Origin: Leptospira biflexa
Lineage (GTDB): Bacteria > Spirochaetota > UBA4802 > UB4802
Assembly: GCA_020721905.1 (NCBI GenBank)
Contig: DYLU01000004.1
Span: 1 to 64,000 of the forward strand
DNA: 64,000 nucleotides
Reading direction: 5' to 3'
Within the stretch, counting starts at the first letter, position 1. Each line of letters begins with the position of its first letter. Position numbers and translations under genes: made by a program. The notes below the pieces were generated by a model. It had not been told where the DNA came from. It was given only the letters and a program-made list of their open reading frames with translations, and ran no database searches. This document shows positions 9,844 to 19,374 of the stretch, piece after piece.

Positions 9844-11838
9844 ATGCGCAGAAAAAATATCGCTATACTGATTTTTCTTTGCTGTTATGTTTTTCTTTAC
9901 GGACAGGAACCGGTAAAACTGCAGCAGAAGAATGCCATCTATTATAACAAAAAAGGCTGGGAAAGCCTGGAGCTGGGCAATTCATATTCGGCAATTGTTG
10001 CGTTTCAAAATGCCCTTGCACAAAACCCAAAATATAAAGAATCATTATTGGGGTTGGGTTACGCATACCTGCACACAGAAGGCTATACTGAATCAGTTAA
10101 ATTATTTGATGCTGTGCTAAAACTGTATCCCAATAATGAGCAGGCCTTGTTAGGGATGGCAAAGGCATATACCGGTTTAGGCCGCTACCGTGAAGCAATG
10201 AAAATCTACGATACCTTAAATGAGCTATCGTACACCAATAATGAGTCACGGTATGGGATGGCATACCTGTACTATAAAATGGGTAAAATGCTATGGGCAA
10301 AACGCATGCTTAACAGGATTTTGCAAAATGATCCATATTACTACGACGCACTGCTACTGTATGCTGATATAAAGGCAAAAGACAAACGCTTTGACGATGC
10401 AATTGAATTTGTTAAAAAAGCCATAGATGCAAGGGAAACATACCCTGATGCATTTGCTAAATTAGCTGAGCTGCTGTATCTTGAATATTATTATTACGGC
10501 GATAAAGCATATGTAAATCAGGCAATTGATGAATTGCAGAAAGCATTAATTATAAACAAAACACACCTGCAGGCAAATCGTGATATGGGATATTTGCTAT
10601 ATGTTCAGGGGGATTATCAAAATGCAATGACGTATTATGAGGCGATAGTTACTCATTATCCAAAGATTGCCAGCAATGAAATCCTGTATAATTTAGGCTT
10701 AATGTATGAATACAAAGGCGATATAAATCAATCACTGACATATTTTCAGAAGGCATTATTGAAAGATAACCTTAATAGCCTCATTGCAATGAAGATGCGA
10801 CAGCTTAGCTTGTTGGAACACATTAAAATAGGACATCCTGTAAGAATACAGAGCAGTATTGATGATTTTACTTCATCACAGGAACTGCGAAAAAAAGGAT
10901 TTCCTGATTTATCCATGCTGTTTGTCCGTTTATCACTGGCACTCAACCCCAATAATGCTACAGCACGTCAGGAGTTAATGCGCATATATGAAACGCTGGG
11001 CTATTATGAGCTTTACTACAATGAAATAAAAAAAATGCATACATTAAACCCCACACAAAAAACACAGGATATGATGAGTATTGCCGTAATGAAGCGAAGA
11101 GATAAGCTGTTTTTCCGTTTAGGCTATGATAAAGAAGAATTGCCACGTGATGTGCCACTGGTGCTGGTGCTTAATTTTACACCTGTCGTTGCAGTACCTG
11201 CATTTGTTGATGCAGGATCTGTTATAGCCAATGCAATCAACTTTGCTATGGGTCAATTTGGAAGATACCAAAATTTCCCTTTAACACAACGGCAGGCTAT
11301 TGTCACTGATTTTGCCTCAAACAATTTAGATGACATTTTAACTATACTCAATGATAAAATTAATTCCAATGAACTTCCACTGATATCATACATACTATAT
11401 GGAGAATATACACTGTCAGGCAAATACATAGAAGTTGATGCAAAATTAATGGATGTAAAAACAGGAGTAGTTATTGCCCACTACAACGAATCTGACAATA
11501 CCAAATATTCTTTGCAAACGGTATCTCTGGATATAGCCAAAAATTTATACAACACCATTCCATACTGGGGCAAAATTCAGTCCTACTCAGATGATATGGT
11601 GTCAGTTAATCTGGGTAGTATTGATGGCATTGGAAACGACAGTATCCTTGAGACATTTGTAGATAATGAAGACACCATTGATTATGAAAAACCACGAAAA
11701 AAAGTCATATTACAGGTGAAAGAAGTTGATACAAGGGTACTTTTAGCCAAACCTATTAACCCAAAAGATATTGACCTGCTTTCAAAAGGACAGGAAGTAT
11801 ATCCTGTTTCAAAACGCCGTGCAAAAAAAATAAAATAA
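9844..11838 (+). CDS. Exported TPR protein with C-terminal CsgG/TolB-like domain
   Basis: A 664-residue protein with a signal peptide (hydrophobic residues 6-20, likely cleaved before QEPVKL). Residues about 25-400 are tetratricopeptide repeats (for example SAIVAFQNALAQNP and ESVKLFDAVLKLYPNN), a protein-interaction scaffold. The C-terminal part (about 430-640) changes character to beta-rich sequence (VPLVLVLNFTPV...YILYGEYTLSGKYIEVDAKLM) that resembles the nucleotide-fold domain of CsgG/TolB-like outer-membrane assembly proteins; that resemblance is by eye only. The ATG has no visible Shine-Dalgarno sequence and is divergent from mltG. Role unknown, probably periplasmic envelope scaffold. 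Confidence 0.75.
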   Translation: MRRKNIAILIFLCCYVFLYGQEPVKLQQKNAIYYNKKGWESLELGNSYSAIVAFQNALAQNPKYKESLLGLGYAYLHTEGYTESVKLFDAVLKLYPNNEQALLGMAKAYTGLGRYREAMKIYDTLNELSYTNNESRYGMAYLYYKMGKMLWAKRMLNRILQNDPYYYDALLLYADIKAKDKRFDDAIEFVKKAIDARETYPDAFAKLAELLYLEYYYYGDKAYVNQAIDELQKALIINKTHLQANRDMGYLLYVQGDYQNAMTYYEAIVTHYPKIASNEILYNLGLMYEYKGDINQSLTYFQKALLKDNLNSLIAMKMRQLSLLEHIKIGHPVRIQSSIDDFTSSQELRKKGFPDLSMLFVRLSLALNPNNATARQELMRIYETLGYYELYYNEIKKMHTLNPTQKTQDMMSIAVMKRRDKLFFRLGYDKEELPRDVPLVLVLNFTPVVAVPAFVDAGSVIANAINFAMGQFGRYQNFPLTQRQAIVTDFASNNLDDILTILNDKINSNELPLISYILYGEYTLSGKYIEVDAKLMDVKTGVVIAHYNESDNTKYSLQTVSLDIAKNLYNTIPYWGKIQSYSDDMVSVNLGSIDGIGNDSILETFVDNEDTIDYEKPRKKVILQVKEVDTRVLLAKPINPKDIDLLSKGQEVYPVSKRRAKKIK

Positions 11839-11878
11839 ACAGTATATAAATTTATATAAGGAAATATACTAATAAATC

Positions 11879-11906
11879 TTGACATATAAAATGCAATTTA
11901 TACCAT
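11879..11906 (+). promoter_or_regulatory. Candidate sigma-70 promoter of etfBA
   Basis: A perfect -35 TTGACA lies at 11879-11884, with a weaker -10 TACCAT at 11901-11906 after a 16-base spacer. It lies 62 bases ahead of the etfB start, downstream of the TPR gene. The -10 is imperfect, so the exact start point is uncertain. Confidence 0.45.
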
Positions 11907-11967
11907 TGTGCATAAATGGGCTTATTCTAGTTTTTTCGCATAAAATTTTATAAAAGGGAGTGGGACT

Positions 11968-12756
11968 ATGAAGATAGCTGTCTTAGTTAAGCAGGTTCCG
12001 GATATGGAATCCAAATTCAAAATTATTGGCGACAGTAAGATCGACGAATCCCAGATTGCTTTCAAGATGAATGATTTTGATGAATATGCTGTTGAGGCTG
12101 CGCTGCAATTGAAAGAAAAATTTGGTGGTGAAGTAATTATCATTTCAGCAGGCCCCGAGCGAGCATCAAAGGAAATTCGTCAGGCATTTGCAATGGGTGG
12201 CGACTGGGGTATCCAGATTCAGGATGAGCAGGTTATTGCAGGTGACAATTTTGTGTTTGCATCAGCACTGTGCAAAGCTGTTGAAAGCTTGGGCGGTGTT
12301 GACCTTGTACTGACCGGAGTTCAGGCCGAAGATGACCAGGCAGCAGTCACTGGTGTTATGATTGCTGATATGCTTGGCATGCCACATTGTACAAATGTTG
12401 TTAAAATTGAAGTTGGCGGTGATGGCAAATCAATGTCGGTCAACCGTGAGCTTGAAGGTGGATTAAACGAAGTACTTGAGATGGCAATGCCTGCAGTTCT
12501 TACAATTCAGTCAGGTATCAATCAGCCACGGTATCCAACCCTTCCTGGTATTATGAAAGCTAAGAAGAAAAGACTTGATGTAAAGAAGGCTGCGGATCTG
12601 GGAGTAACTGCTGTTGGTGATGCTGGTTCCAAGACAAAATTTGTTAAGATGTTCTTCCCGGTATCAGACCATAAGGCTGAAATTATTGAAGGTGATCCAA
12701 AAACCGCTGCTGCCAAGCTTGTAGAAAAATTACGCAATGAAGCAAAAGTGATATAA
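11968..12756 (+). CDS. etfB: Electron transfer flavoprotein beta subunit
   Basis: Smaller half of the soluble ETF heterodimer, which accepts electrons from acyl-CoA dehydrogenases. The start MKIAVLVKQVPDME, the segment GPERASKEIRQAFAMG and the ETF-beta hallmark VNRELEGGLNEVLEM...PAVLTIQ are all present in 262 residues. AMP-binding is typical of this subunit. The ribosome site AAAGGGAGTGG is strong. The pair etfB-etfA is separated by 11 bases, so it is an operon. Two acyl-CoA dehydrogenases at 36.5 and 39.8 kb are plausible electron donors. No ETF-quinone oxidoreductase or Fix-type partner is adjacent. Confidence 0.96.
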   Translation: MKIAVLVKQVPDMESKFKIIGDSKIDESQIAFKMNDFDEYAVEAALQLKEKFGGEVIIISAGPERASKEIRQAFAMGGDWGIQIQDEQVIAGDNFVFASALCKAVESLGGVDLVLTGVQAEDDQAAVTGVMIADMLGMPHCTNVVKIEVGGDGKSMSVNRELEGGLNEVLEMAMPAVLTIQSGINQPRYPTLPGIMKAKKKRLDVKKAADLGVTAVGDAGSKTKFVKMFFPVSDHKAEIIEGDPKTAAAKLVEKLRNEAKVI

Positions 12757-12767
12757 GGGGGTACACA

Positions 12768-13718
12768 ATGGCACGTATATTAGTAATAGCAGAACAGAGA
12801 AACGGAAAAATAAGCGATGCTACATTAGAACTTTGCAAAGCCGCAAAGGCATTGGCATCTGCAATGGGTGCATCCCCTGCTGCTGCAGTATTTTATAAAA
12901 ATGACAGTTTAGCAAAAGAAGTTGCACAGTATATTCCGGAAGTATTTGCAGTAGTAGATCCTAAACTTGAAGTTTATAGTTCTGATACATATGTTGCTGC
13001 TGCCAAGGCAGTGGTAGAAGCACAGGATGTAAAGGGTGTGTTAGTACCCCATACCTACGATGGTACAGATTATGCCGCTAAATTGGCATTGAATTTGGGA
13101 TGCGGTATAGTTACAAATTGCAACAAATTTGAGGTACAGGGTGGCGCTGTTGTATTTACTCGAAACACCTATAATGGCAAAATACAGGAACAGCGATCAG
13201 TTAAAACCGATAAGTTTGTTGCAACATTTGAAAAAGGTGCATTTGAAAAAGAAGCTTCAGGCGGAGCAGGTTCCGTTACAGCAGTATCAGCTTCTATCCC
13301 TGAACCACGACGTAAATTCAAACAGTTTGTTGAAACTATGGCAGGCTCGGTTGATATTACTCAGGCCAAGATCATTGTTTCCGGCGGACGTGGTACAAAG
13401 GAAAAGGATAAATATAATGATATCATTGTTAACTTTGCTAAAAAAATAGGCGGCGAATATGCTGCATCTCGACCTGTTGTAGACGCTGGCTGGACTGACG
13501 CTGCACGTCAGGTAGGACAGTCAGGGAAAACAGTTACTCCGGATCTTTACATAGCGTGCGGTATTTCAGGTGCCATTCAGCACGTAGCTGGTATGAAAGG
13601 TTCCAAAGTAATTGTTGCTATCAACAAGGACCCTGAAGCACCTATTTTTAACATTGCTACCTATGGTATCGTGGGTGACCTTTTTGAAGTAATACCTGCG
13701 ATTATGGAACAGCTGTAA
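12768..13718 (+). CDS. etfA: Electron transfer flavoprotein alpha subunit
   Basis: FAD-binding half of ETF, 316 residues. The C-terminal FAD domain is well conserved: VSGGRGTKEKDKYN, AASRPVVDAGWTDAARQVGQ, and ACGISGAIQHVAGMKGS followed by AINKDPEAPIFNIATYGIVGD. These residues embrace the flavin in all known EtfA proteins. The N-terminal domain is shorter and variable. Together with EtfB it shuttles electrons from acyl-CoA oxidation to the respiratory chain or to a bifurcating partner; the motif set is of the ordinary type and does not prove bifurcation. The ribosome site is AAGGGGG. A strong terminator follows. Confidence 0.97.
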   Translation: MARILVIAEQRNGKISDATLELCKAAKALASAMGASPAAAVFYKNDSLAKEVAQYIPEVFAVVDPKLEVYSSDTYVAAAKAVVEAQDVKGVLVPHTYDGTDYAAKLALNLGCGIVTNCNKFEVQGGAVVFTRNTYNGKIQEQRSVKTDKFVATFEKGAFEKEASGGAGSVTAVSASIPEPRRKFKQFVETMAGSVDITQAKIIVSGGRGTKEKDKYNDIIVNFAKKIGGEYAASRPVVDAGWTDAARQVGQSGKTVTPDLYIACGISGAIQHVAGMKGSKVIVAINKDPEAPIFNIATYGIVGDLFEVIPAIMEQL

Positions 13719-13736
13719 AAAAGAGGAAAATATTAA

Positions 13737-13770
13737 AAAAAAAGCACGGCAAATTAGCCGTGCTTTTTTA
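13737..13770. terminator. Bidirectional rho-independent terminator after etfA
   Basis: A 10-base-pair stem AAAGCACGGC / GCCGTGCTTT with the 6-base loop AAATTA, flanked by A on the left and T on the right. It can stop both etfBA (plus) and the convergent gene that ends at 13779 (minus). Confidence 0.9.
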
Positions 13771-13778
13771 ATTTTAAT

Positions 13779-14552
13779 TTATATACTCATTCCTGTGTTG
13801 AAGAAAAATTTTAAAGTTGCTGCAAATCCAAAATCCCTGGAATTATTCAATCCTTTTGCAAATTCATTCTGAAAGTATATATTGCCCATGTTGAATCCAA
13901 TAAAAAGGCTTGCTGCTGCTTCACCTTCTGTAAAACGCTTACCTAACGCACTGCTGGATTGAGCAGATGCAAATTCCCCGCCAACACCTATGATACCTAT
14001 ATTGTTTATATTGTAAAATATACCACCATGGCCACCAAATGCATGTTCTCTCTCATTTTTACTATAAGTCAATTCATATACCGGGTGAATAACAATAATG
14101 AAATTTGACAGGTACATAAGGTTTGGTATAGAAAAATGTGCCATATTTTCATCAATATCCACACCTGTATGATGTTCAGCAACTAAATCCATAAAATAAT
14201 TACTACTATTTGAACGAATTGTGTTAAATACACCTCTTACTGACCATGATTCTGTTGAATACTTGTTTTCAGCACGTGTAGTTTCTGACTGAGTTAAGCC
14301 AAATTGAACTGAAACTCGCTCGGCTAATCCATAATATATACTGTAATTGGTAAAATATGAATCCTCTTCAGGAGCTTCAGTATTATTGAATGAATATTCA
14401 CCCAATACATCTGCTGCAAAAAAACCGGTTGGATACACCATAGATTTATGATGTAAGAACAAAAACGTATCAAAGCAGGCATACACTGTCTGTACCAAAA
14501 AACTGGATAATGCCATAATAGAAACAATAATGATAAAAAAACGCTTAAACAT
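13779..14552 (-). CDS. Exported hypothetical protein, outer-membrane barrel-like
   Basis: A 257-residue protein with a clear signal peptide (MFKRFFIIIVSIMALSS, cleavage near VYA-C). The mature part has many short alternating hydrophobic/polar strands with Gly and aromatic residues (NIGIIGVGGEFAS, AAASLFIGFNMGNIYFQNEF) and ends in an extended strand with aromatics, as in small outer-membrane beta-barrels. An early segment FDTFLFLHHKSMVYPTG looks conserved but I cannot name the family. The Cys right after the signal region could be a lipidation site, but a lipobox is not convincing. The ribosome site AGGAGGG is strong. Function unknown. Confidence 0.72.
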   Translation of the reverse strand: MFKRFFIIIVSIMALSSFLVQTVYACFDTFLFLHHKSMVYPTGFFAADVLGEYSFNNTEAPEEDSYFTNYSIYYGLAERVSVQFGLTQSETTRAENKYSTESWSVRGVFNTIRSNSSNYFMDLVAEHHTGVDIDENMAHFSIPNLMYLSNFIIVIHPVYELTYSKNEREHAFGGHGGIFYNINNIGIIGVGGEFASAQSSSALGKRFTEGEAAASLFIGFNMGNIYFQNEFAKGLNNSRDFGFAATLKFFFNTGMSI

Positions 14553-14652
14553 AATTACCCTCCTATAAAAAATATTATTATATGAATACTAATAAAATAT
14601 TTATAATACTTATTGTCAATATATTTTAAATATAAATATAATATGGCATATT

Positions 14653-15396
14653 TTATAATTTAGTATTATTAAATAGCAATTCTTTTGTTTTTATATGTAT
14701 ATTGAAATAATTGTCAATAAACAATAATGTATGGAAAAGAAGCTTTTGTATATCTGATGAATTATATGTGTTTGTTTGAATATTCAGAAATTTTTTGGTT
14801 AATATTTCATAAATTAAAGGAGCTGTTGCTTTAAACACAAACGCATTGTTAGGTGCACATTGATTGCAATATGAAGTAAGCTGATATTCAGTTAAATACA
14901 GGTCATCAGTAATTTCTTTATGACATACTGAACAATGTAAATAATCAGGGATAATTCCTGATAGCTTTAAATAATGAATGACAAATGAAAGGGCAAGGAA
15001 AGTATATGCACTAATTTTAGGTAATGTTTTTATAGCTCCTCTTAAAAGCTTATATATTGTACTATTAGGATCATTGTGACCGGTAGTTTTTTCAACAACC
15101 TCCAGTAGCAGAAAAAGCGTAATCATTGCCTGATAATTATCTCTGATTGATACCGTATCCAACAAAAGCGAAAATTCCTTTACGTGAAACATTGCTTTTT
15201 GTTCATTGTAGTAGTATACAAGGTGCACAATACTGCCAGGTTCTATTGCAGTCTGACTGCGCCGTTTTGTTTTCTTGATCCCCTTAAATATAAATGTCCG
15301 TTTTCCATGGATCTGGGTATATATAATATCTGCAACATCAGCTTCCAGAATAGAAATTTTTTTTAATATTATTCCATCTGATTTAATGATTTCCAT
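14653..15396 (-). CDS. recO: DNA repair protein RecO
   Basis: RecO helps load RecA onto single-stranded DNA coated by SSB in the RecFOR pathway. The N-terminal OB-fold is seen in MEIIKSDGIILKKISILEAD...GKRTFIFKGIKK, the central helical part follows, and a four-cysteine zinc finger is present (CSVCHKEI...YCNQC), as in many RecO proteins. Length 247 matches. It lies 6 bases downstream of the CorC-type gene, an arrangement common in bacteria, so the two are probably one transcript. Confidence 0.9.
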   Translation of the reverse strand: MEIIKSDGIILKKISILEADVADIIYTQIHGKRTFIFKGIKKTKRRSQTAIEPGSIVHLVYYYNEQKAMFHVKEFSLLLDTVSIRDNYQAMITLFLLLEVVEKTTGHNDPNSTIYKLLRGAIKTLPKISAYTFLALSFVIHYLKLSGIIPDYLHCSVCHKEITDDLYLTEYQLTSYCNQCAPNNAFVFKATAPLIYEILTKKFLNIQTNTYNSSDIQKLLFHTLLFIDNYFNIHIKTKELLFNNTKL

Positions 15397-15402
15397 TGAA
15401 TT

Positions 15403-16245
15403 TCAATTAGCATCAGAATTTTTTTGCGGAATTACTGTTACAATAATCCTTCCAATGCGGGTACCCTGTATATCTTTAATTTTGAATGTTATATTATTAT
15501 ATTTTATTTGTTCATCTTTTTTTGGAATCTTTCCAAAAAGGTCAAAAACAAAACCACCTATTGTATCAAATTCCTGATCAGCTATAGTGCAACCAGTACA
15601 TTCATTAAAATCGGATATTGATAACCGCGAATCAACCTCCCAGGTGTTTTTTGAAATTGTCTGTATCTCAGGGATCTCATCCTCATCAAATTCATCCCGT
15701 ATTTCTCCAACAATTTCTTCAAGGATATCCTCAAGTGTTACAATGCCGGCAACCCCGCCATATTCATCAACAACTATCGCCAGATGCACATTTTGCTTTT
15801 GAAACTGAAGCAAAAGTTCATCTAAAGTCATCGTTTCAGGTACAAAATATGGCTTATGCAAAAGCTTCTTGATATTAAATTTCATTCGCCTGTCGATAAT
15901 AAACGGCATAAGGTCTTTAACATACAAAATGCCGGTAATATTGTCGATAGTTCCTGAATATACAGGTATCCGTGAATGACCTTCATCAATAATACGTTTT
16001 ACCAGTTCCTTTAACTGAATAGTATCCTCAACTGCATTAATATCAACCCGGGGAATCATCACTTCCCGTACATTTTTGGTGGAAAGGCTTAAAATACCTT
16101 GAATCATTTCCTGTTTCTGTATGGCTAACTTATCAAGTGTAACAGTTACATTTTTTTTATATATACTTTTGAAGATTTTTTGTTTCAATAAATATAGTAC
16201 ATTATTATTTGTGGTTTTTTTGGGCTTTTGCTCATCCGAAGCCAT
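15403..16245 (-). CDS. CorC/TlyC-type CBS-domain protein
   Basis: A 280-residue soluble protein with a CBS domain pair (VREVMIPRVDINAVEDT and VHLAIVVDEYGGVAGIVTLEDILEE) and a C-terminal CorC_HlyC domain. It lacks the N-terminal DUF21 membrane domain, so it is the CorC/TlyC form. In enterobacteria CorC is linked to Mg2+/Co2+ homeostasis; the haemolysin label in spirochaetes is not well supported. The ATG is unusual: the strong AGGAGG ribosome site (16265-16270) is 19 bases upstream, while an in-frame ATA codon (16255-16257) sits at ideal distance. The start is therefore uncertain by a few codons. Confidence 0.88.
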   Translation of the reverse strand: MASDEQKPKKTTNNNVLYLLKQKIFKSIYKKNVTVTLDKLAIQKQEMIQGILSLSTKNVREVMIPRVDINAVEDTIQLKELVKRIIDEGHSRIPVYSGTIDNITGILYVKDLMPFIIDRRMKFNIKKLLHKPYFVPETMTLDELLLQFQKQNVHLAIVVDEYGGVAGIVTLEDILEEIVGEIRDEFDEDEIPEIQTISKNTWEVDSRLSISDFNECTGCTIADQEFDTIGGFVFDLFGKIPKKDEQIKYNNITFKIKDIQGTRIGRIIVTVIPQKNSDAN

Positions 16246-16482
16246 AGTGAATAGTATTATTTTACCTCCTTTTTTTATACTATAGCACAGTATTATGACA
16301 ATTGGGAAATTGTCAATTTGATTTTTAACATGCGTTTTTTACTATGCGATAGTAGCTTTTTTAATTTTAAAATACACTTGACAATAAATGGTATTTCTTT
16401 TTTTTAGACATCAAAAGATTACTTTACTATTTTAATTGTTTCAACAATCTGCATTAAAAAATCTATAAAAAGGAGTGGCCCT

Positions 16483-18840
16483 ATGGATAGTATGCTTTTT
16501 TGGATTGCCCCTGTCGGGTCGATTATTGCCCTTTTATTTGCTTACATCTTTTATAAAATGGTGATGAAAGCAGATAAAGGAAATGAAACAATGGTCGAAA
16601 TTGCACAGGCTGTACGCGAAGGGGCTTTTGCGTATCTTAAGCAACAGTACAAGGTGGTCTCTTTGGTATTCGTGATTCTGGTAATTTTATTGTCTATACT
16701 TGCGTATTATGGGATCCAGAATCCATTTGTACCCTTTGCATTTCTAACTGGTGGTTTCTTTTCTGGTTTAAGCGGTTTTCTTGGCATGAATACTGCAACT
16801 AATGCTTCATCCAGAACAGCTCAGGGTGCCAGAGAATCATTGAACAGAGGTTTGCAGGTAGCTTTCAGATCCGGTGCAGTTATGGGTCTTGTTGTAGTTG
16901 GGTTTGGTTTACTTGATATCTCACTGTGGTACATTGTTCTCAACTGGGTTTACGACAACAATATCTGGGGATTCAGCCAGGAGTTGGCTGAGAAAATAGG
17001 TCTTTTGACCGCCGGACAGCCATTTGATCTATCACTCATTACCAATGAGGCCTTCAAACATGGCAAACTTGTTGAAATTACCACTACAATGATCACATTT
17101 GGTTTGGGTGCTTCAACTCAGGCTCTGTTTGCCCGTGTTGGTGGTGGTATATACACAAAGGCAGCAGACGTTGGTGCTGACCTTGTTGGTAAAGTAGAAG
17201 CAGGAATTCCAGAAGACGACCCACGCAATCCAGCAACAATTGCAGACAATGTTGGTGACAACGTTGGCGACGTTGCCGGTATGGGTGCTGACCTTTATGA
17301 ATCATATTGTGGTTCAATACTTTCTACAGCTGCATTAGGTGCTGCATTACCACTTGTTGGTATTGAAAATGTTAATGCTGTTATAGCTCCGATGATCGTA
17401 GCCGGTCTGGGTATATTGTTCTCGGTTATTGGTATCTTCTTTGTAAGGACAAAGGAAGATGCGTCAATGAAAACACTTCTTTCTGCATTAAACCGCGGTG
17501 TATGGGGAAGCTCAATACTGCTCATAATTGCATTAGCAGCTCTTGCTTATATTAATATAATATCATGGGGTGTATTTGGTTCTTCTATTGCTGGCTTGAT
17601 TGCCGGTTTAGTAATAGGTAAGTCTACTGAATATTATACTGCTGATGATTATTCCCCAACTCAGGGAATTGCAAAGCAGCATACCATGGGACCAGCAACC
17701 GGTATCCTTGATGGTATATCTGTAGGTATGATGTCAACAGCTATTCCGGTTGTTACCATTGTATTGGGTATATTAGCAGCCTTTGGTCTGGCAGGTGGAT
17801 TTTCAACCGATCCAAATGCTATATCAAAAGGCCTCTATGGTATAGCTTTTGCAGCAGTTGGTATGCTTTCAACATTAGGTATAACTCTTGCAACTGATGC
17901 CTATGGTCCAATAGCTGACAATGCCGGTGGCAATGCAGAAATGAGTCATTTGGGAAAAGAAGTACGAACCAGAACTGATGCTCTTGATATGTTGGGTAAT
18001 ACCACCGCTGCTATAGGTAAAGGATTTGCAATTGGTTCAGCTGCTCTTACCGCAATGGCTCTTATTGCTGCATACATTGAAGAAGTAAAAATGTGGATAA
18101 GCAAATATGCTGCCCGCAGTGCTGAAGGTTTCTTTCAGGTTGGTTCAGTAAAATTCTACAATATTATGCCTGAAAATATCACTGCTGATCTCAATAATGT
18201 ATTAATTAAGAATTCAACCATAGGCGATTTTGTACGCGCTTACGACATAACACTGCTCAATCCTATGGTCATTGCTGGATTGTTCATTGGTGCAATGATG
18301 GCCTTCCTTATTACAGCACTTACAATCAAAGCAGTTGGTAAAGCTGCAGGTGCCATGGTTGAGGAAGTTCGCCGCCAGTTTAAGGAATTCCCCGGTATTT
18401 TGAAGGGAACACAGAAACCTGATTACGCACGTTGCGTTATGATTTCAACAGTAGGTGCACAGCGAAAGATGATTCTTCCTTCAACGCTTGCTTTAATTGT
18501 TCCGTTAGCTGCTGGTTTATTGCTGGGAGTTGCCGGTACAACTGGTGTTCTGGCTGGTGCCCTTGCTGCAGGTTTCTCACTGGCATGTATGCTCAATAAC
18601 GCTGGTGGAGCATGGGATAATGCAAAGAAGTATATTGAAAAGGGTAACTATGGTGGAAAAGGTTCTGATCCCCACAAAGCTGGCGTTATAGGTGACACTG
18701 TAGGCGACCCCTTCAAAGATACTTCAGGCCCTTCACTTAATATACTCTTAAAGCTTATGAGTATGGTATCGGTTGTATTTGCAGGTGTTGTAGTTCATTT
18801 CTATCCACAGATTGCAAAATTGTTGGGTATGGTGAAGTAA
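16483..18840 (+). CDS. hppA: Membrane-bound ion-pumping pyrophosphatase, K+-dependent type
   Basis: A polytopic (about 16 span) enzyme that couples pyrophosphate hydrolysis to H+ or Na+ export. The catalytic segments are intact: DVGADLVGKVEAGIPEDD, then NPATIADNVGDNVGD, and near the end SDPHKAGVIGDTVGDPFKD. The motif GNTTAAIGKGFAIGS has Ala where K+-independent enzymes carry Lys, so I place it in the K+-dependent class. H+ versus Na+ specificity needs alignment of the membrane Glu/Asp residues. Length 785 is slightly long, with an insert around residues 530-590. The ribosome site is AAGGAGTGG. A terminator follows at once. Confidence 0.96.
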   Translation: MDSMLFWIAPVGSIIALLFAYIFYKMVMKADKGNETMVEIAQAVREGAFAYLKQQYKVVSLVFVILVILLSILAYYGIQNPFVPFAFLTGGFFSGLSGFLGMNTATNASSRTAQGARESLNRGLQVAFRSGAVMGLVVVGFGLLDISLWYIVLNWVYDNNIWGFSQELAEKIGLLTAGQPFDLSLITNEAFKHGKLVEITTTMITFGLGASTQALFARVGGGIYTKAADVGADLVGKVEAGIPEDDPRNPATIADNVGDNVGDVAGMGADLYESYCGSILSTAALGAALPLVGIENVNAVIAPMIVAGLGILFSVIGIFFVRTKEDASMKTLLSALNRGVWGSSILLIIALAALAYINIISWGVFGSSIAGLIAGLVIGKSTEYYTADDYSPTQGIAKQHTMGPATGILDGISVGMMSTAIPVVTIVLGILAAFGLAGGFSTDPNAISKGLYGIAFAAVGMLSTLGITLATDAYGPIADNAGGNAEMSHLGKEVRTRTDALDMLGNTTAAIGKGFAIGSAALTAMALIAAYIEEVKMWISKYAARSAEGFFQVGSVKFYNIMPENITADLNNVLIKNSTIGDFVRAYDITLLNPMVIAGLFIGAMMAFLITALTIKAVGKAAGAMVEEVRRQFKEFPGILKGTQKPDYARCVMISTVGAQRKMILPSTLALIVPLAAGLLLGVAGTTGVLAGALAAGFSLACMLNNAGGAWDNAKKYIEKGNYGGKGSDPHKAGVIGDTVGDPFKDTSGPSLNILLKLMSMVSVVFAGVVVHFYPQIAKLLGMVK

Positions 18841-18851
18841 TAAACAAAAAC

Positions 18852-18878
18852 AGGGGGTCAAAAGCCCCCTCTTTTTTT
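18852..18878. terminator. Rho-independent terminator after hppA
   Basis: Stem AGGGGG / CCCCCT with loop TCAAAAG, then T7. On the other strand the hairpin is followed by TTTTTG, so it can also end the convergent small gene. Confidence 0.85.
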
Positions 18879-19167
18879 ATTCCTGATACACGGGTTTTCC
18901 TAATTCTTTAAATGAAAAAAGTTTAAAAGCCCGTGATCCATCATAATCCAGTATCCGCAAATCATCCGTTTCGTTCAAATCTCTAATTACAATGTCAAAA
19001 TGACCACCATACCTTTTTTTTGCTTCTTCTACCGGTATCTCATAGGCAATAAATTTAGTAATTCCTTTAGATGCCAACTTTTCCTTTAGATTATCATTCA
19101 TGAAGCTATTGTAGGAAGTTAAATAAATTAAAGCACCGCTACCCGTTATGAGTAAACCTGCTTTCAT
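18877..19167 (-). CDS. Conserved-looking small hypothetical protein
   Basis: A 96-residue protein, no signal peptide: the first residues MKAGLLITGSGALIYLTSYNS are hydrophobic but look like the first strand and helix of an alpha/beta fold rather than a membrane span. A middle part VEEAKKRYGGHFDIVIRDL and a terminal FSFKELGKPVYQE follow. I cannot assign a family. An AGGAGG-like site (GGAGGTTTGCC) lies just before the ATG, which supports it as real. Confidence 0.7.
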   Translation of the reverse strand: MKAGLLITGSGALIYLTSYNSFMNDNLKEKLASKGITKFIAYEIPVEEAKKRYGGHFDIVIRDLNETDDLRILDYDGSRAFKLFSFKELGKPVYQE

Positions 19168-19339
19168 GGCAAACCTCCTTTGTAATTATATTTTGTAAAA
19201 TAATATAATAAAAATTTATATTAAAATCAACAAATGAAGGAATAATTTAACATTACCTGATTTTTTCTCATTATGACATTATGCGTCATTGCCTCAGCTT
19301 AAAGTTTTGTTGATTATAGTTTATAATTTTATTATTTTT

Positions 19340-19368
19340 TTGTTAAACATACATTTTATTGATATAAT
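19340..19368 (+). promoter_or_regulatory. Strong sigma-70 promoter ahead of a structured transcript
   Basis: A -35 TTGTTA at 19340-19345, exactly 17 bases of spacer, and a perfect -10 TATAAT at 19363-19368. The predicted start is near 19375. It points toward purL, which begins 175 bases later, with a hairpin pair and a terminator-like element in between. Confidence 0.7.
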
Positions 19369-19374
19369 AAATTC

